This document shows positions 62,752-64,000 of a stretch of 64,000 nt of DNA, piece by piece. The stretch spans positions 4,721 through 68,720 of the forward strand of contig NZ_PNHQ01000001.1 of the NCBI RefSeq assembly GCF_002871935.1. The letters are read 5' to 3'. Origin of the DNA: Aerococcus viridans (GTDB lineage Bacteria > Bacillota > Bacilli > Lactobacillales > Aerococcaceae). Under the pieces are notes generated by a model. That model worked only from the letters and a program-made list of their open reading frames with translations, was not told the origin of the DNA and made no database searches. The position numbers and the translations under genes are program-made. Position 1 is the first letter of the stretch, and the number at the start of each line of letters is the position of its first letter.

Positions 62752-62835
62752 TTATAAAATGCCGTAAATAATAGTGGCAGCTGTAGCGATTGATAGACCG
62801 ATGATTGCTGAATACCATGGAATTACCATTTCCAT
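62752..62835 (-). CDS. 27-residue single-helix membrane microprotein
   Basis: ATG at 62835 is preceded by GAGGAGTGACATA, and the frame closes with TAA at 62752, 25 bases before the glycerate kinase gene. The product is one hydrophobic helix (PWYSAIIGLSIATAATIIYG) with almost no flanks. Size and shape resemble small accessory subunits of carriers. I do not recognise a specific family. Context suggests co-transcription with glycerate kinase. Confidence 0.65.
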   Translation of the reverse strand: MEMVIPWYSAIIGLSIATAATIIYGIL

Positions 62836-62873
62836 TATGTCACTCCTCTATATATATATATTTATGCACACTT

Positions 62874-62887
62874 TGATTGCGCTTACA
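62874..62887. promoter_or_regulatory. cre-like site upstream of the microprotein-glycerate kinase operon
   Basis: On the minus strand TGTAAGCGCAATCA matches cre (TGWAANCGNTNWCA) in 13 of 14 positions. It is about 40 bases before the microprotein gene. Confidence 0.55.
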
Positions 62888-63095
62888 TGAATATATATTA
62901 GAACAGAAGAAAGCATTTTACTATAGGGGTATAAACAGACATTTTTGTACACTTGACCAATCAGCGATTCCATTTAATCCCCTTATTCAGCATCTTGTAA
63001 ATATTTCAATAACTTGAAAGTACTATTTTGTTGTGGTAGATTACGGCTTAATCGTACGGTTACAAGTTCGCGCTATTTAGAAAGGAAGTTATTTG

Positions 63096-63296
63096 TTGCA
63101 TTTACACAAGAAACTTCGTCGCTTTACCAATAGCTCAATATGGAATGTAGTCTCCAGAATCATTGTAACCACTATTTTAATTTCAGCTTTATTTACTCAA
63201 GATAGCCTCTGGAAAACAATTGCAAATCTCTTGGTGATTACTTTCCTCATCATAGATACAGTCTATGATATTAAAGTACGTAAATTGAAGAAATAA
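63096..63296 (+). CDS. Small two-helix membrane protein, unknown
   Basis: 66 residues starting at a TTG (63096; another TTG directly before it), with AAAGGAAG 7 bases upstream. A basic N-terminus (LHKKLRRFTNSS) is followed by two hydrophobic helices (~17-34 and ~41-56) and a basic tail KVRKLKK. No family recognised. Supported by the ribosome binding site and a terminator 28 bases after the stop; the non-ATG start is a caution. Confidence 0.5.
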   Translation: MHLHKKLRRFTNSSIWNVVSRIIVTTILISALFTQDSLWKTIANLLVITFLIIDTVYDIKVRKLKK

Positions 63297-63324
63297 CAAG
63301 CAGAAAATCCATAAAATATAATAA

Positions 63325-63368
63325 AGACCCACACTCGCGTAAAAATATATTTTACACAGTGTGGGTCT
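63325..63368. terminator. Bidirectional terminator between the small membrane gene and thiD
   Basis: AGACCCACACT (63325-63335) pairs with AGTGTGGGTCT (63358-63368), with an inner TAAAA/TTTTA stem. Confidence 0.8.
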
Positions 63369-63383
63369 CTTTCGTTGTTCTTA

Positions 63384-64000
63384 TTATTCACTTTCAACTA
63401 ACACATCATCTGACAAATCAGCCCAGTGGTTGGTTGGCCCGTGCCCATGACCGACATCGATGCTATCTGCGATTGCGCCTTGAATAAACTGCTTAGCAAT
63501 CACAATCGCTGCTTTTAATTCACTGCCTTTAGCTAATTCAGCGGCAATAGCGGCAGATAATGTATCGCCTGTCCCGTGAGTATTTTCTGTTTCAACGCGA
63601 GGACTAGATAACCATAAAATTTCGCCATCTTCCATAAGCACTAAATCCCGAGCTCTAGCGTCTTTAGCGTGACCGCCTTTTATGATGACGTTTTTAGCGC
63701 CATATCCTTGTAATTTTAAACCAGCCACTAACATATCCGCTTCTGATTCTATAGACATGTCCGCGATGATCTCAGCTTCTGGAATATTTGGCGTGACCAA
63801 AGTCGCTATAGGTAGTAACTGGTTTTGAATCGCATTTATGGCGTCTTGGTCTAAGAGCTGATGTCCGCCCTTAGCTACCATGACAGGATCAACAATTAAT
63901 GGCCCAAAGTCCACCTTTTTTAAATTATTTACGACATTTTCTACATATGCACCGTTAAATAACATACCTGTCTTCACAGCGCCAATCTTAAAATCTGCTA
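63384..64000 (-). CDS. thiD: Hydroxymethylpyrimidine/phosphomethylpyrimidine kinase, 3' part
   Basis: The last ~205 residues of a ribokinase-fold kinase of thiamine synthesis (HMP to HMP-P to HMP-PP). The frame runs open through the window edge (…ADFKIGAVKTGML), so the gene continues past 64000. Visible: DPVMVAKGGHQLL, LVTPNIPEAEII, IIKGGHAKDARARD, and the catalytic/anion-hole motif HGTGDTLSAAIAAELAKG. The C-terminus GHGHGPTNHW is typical of ThiD. Confidence 0.93.
   Translation of the reverse strand, partial: ADFKIGAVKTGMLFNGAYVENVVNNLKKVDFGPLIVDPVMVAKGGHQLLDQDAINAIQNQLLPIATLVTPNIPEAEIIADMSIESEADMLVAGLKLQGYGAKNVIIKGGHAKDARARDLVLMEDGEILWLSSPRVETENTHGTGDTLSAAIAAELAKGSELKAAIVIAKQFIQGAIADSIDVGHGHGPTNHWADLSDDVLVESE

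Overview
The window looks like the chromosome of a low-GC Gram-positive of the order Lactobacillales, probably an Aerococcus-like member of Aerococcaceae. The evidence is the AT-rich DNA, strong AAGGAGG-type ribosome binding sites, T-box leaders, cre-like sites, many lipoproteins, and the 5' end of a 16S rRNA gene whose V1 region resembles Aerococcus from memory. The genus is an inference. No prophage, insertion sequence, CRISPR array or tRNA was seen; this is mostly ordinary housekeeping and transport DNA whose interest lies largely in its regulation.

Layout. 1-750: start of an rRNA operon on the minus strand with three tandem promoters. 751-16.5 kb: aldo/keto reductase, DUF1189 protein, proC, aromatic-acid exporter, pullulanase, a surface SGNH-like protein, Ntdp, a cysteine-free mutY, recX, the DUF1659/DUF2922 pair, a small XRE regulator, a LysM protein, galE and an MFS carrier. 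16.8-31.5 kb: tyrA, an orphan peptide-binding lipoprotein, an ornithine-cyclodeaminase homologue, a PfeT/ZosA-like metal ATPase behind an ArsR-type operator, a DUF2829 (Tad2-like) protein, queT behind a preQ1-II-like riboswitch, several oxidoreductases, a broken carbon-nitrogen hydrolase, and adcA behind a perfect Zur box. 31.6-43.4 kb: gpx, a GntR/UTRA regulator, an operon of two isocitrate-lyase/PEP-mutase proteins plus a MatC-like carrier led by a T-box that reads as valine-specific, and a histidine operon led by a histidine T-box. The his operon has lost hisH, leaving what looks like a scar. 43.5-64 kb: a GPH sugar symporter with cre sites, a GntR-ABC operon with twin operators, a dipeptide ABC operon starting with two M20 amidohydrolases, nagA, a branched-chain amino-acid binding lipoprotein controlled by a leader-peptide attenuator, a permease, glycerate kinase with an upstream 27-residue protein, and the 3' part of thiD.

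How the parts work together. Amino-acid supply is sensed by three RNA devices in about 24 kb: a His T-box on hisZGDCBAF(IE), a probable Val T-box on the PEP-mutase/MatC operon directly downstream of it with no terminator between the two, and an Ile/Val-rich leader peptide before the LivJ-type lipoprotein. Metal handling is shown by two clear operators (Zur type and ArsR/CzrA type). The best candidate for something undescribed is the Val-T-box operon at 33.1-36.6 kb: a catalytically intact lyase, a degenerate paralogue and a carrier under valine-tRNA control.
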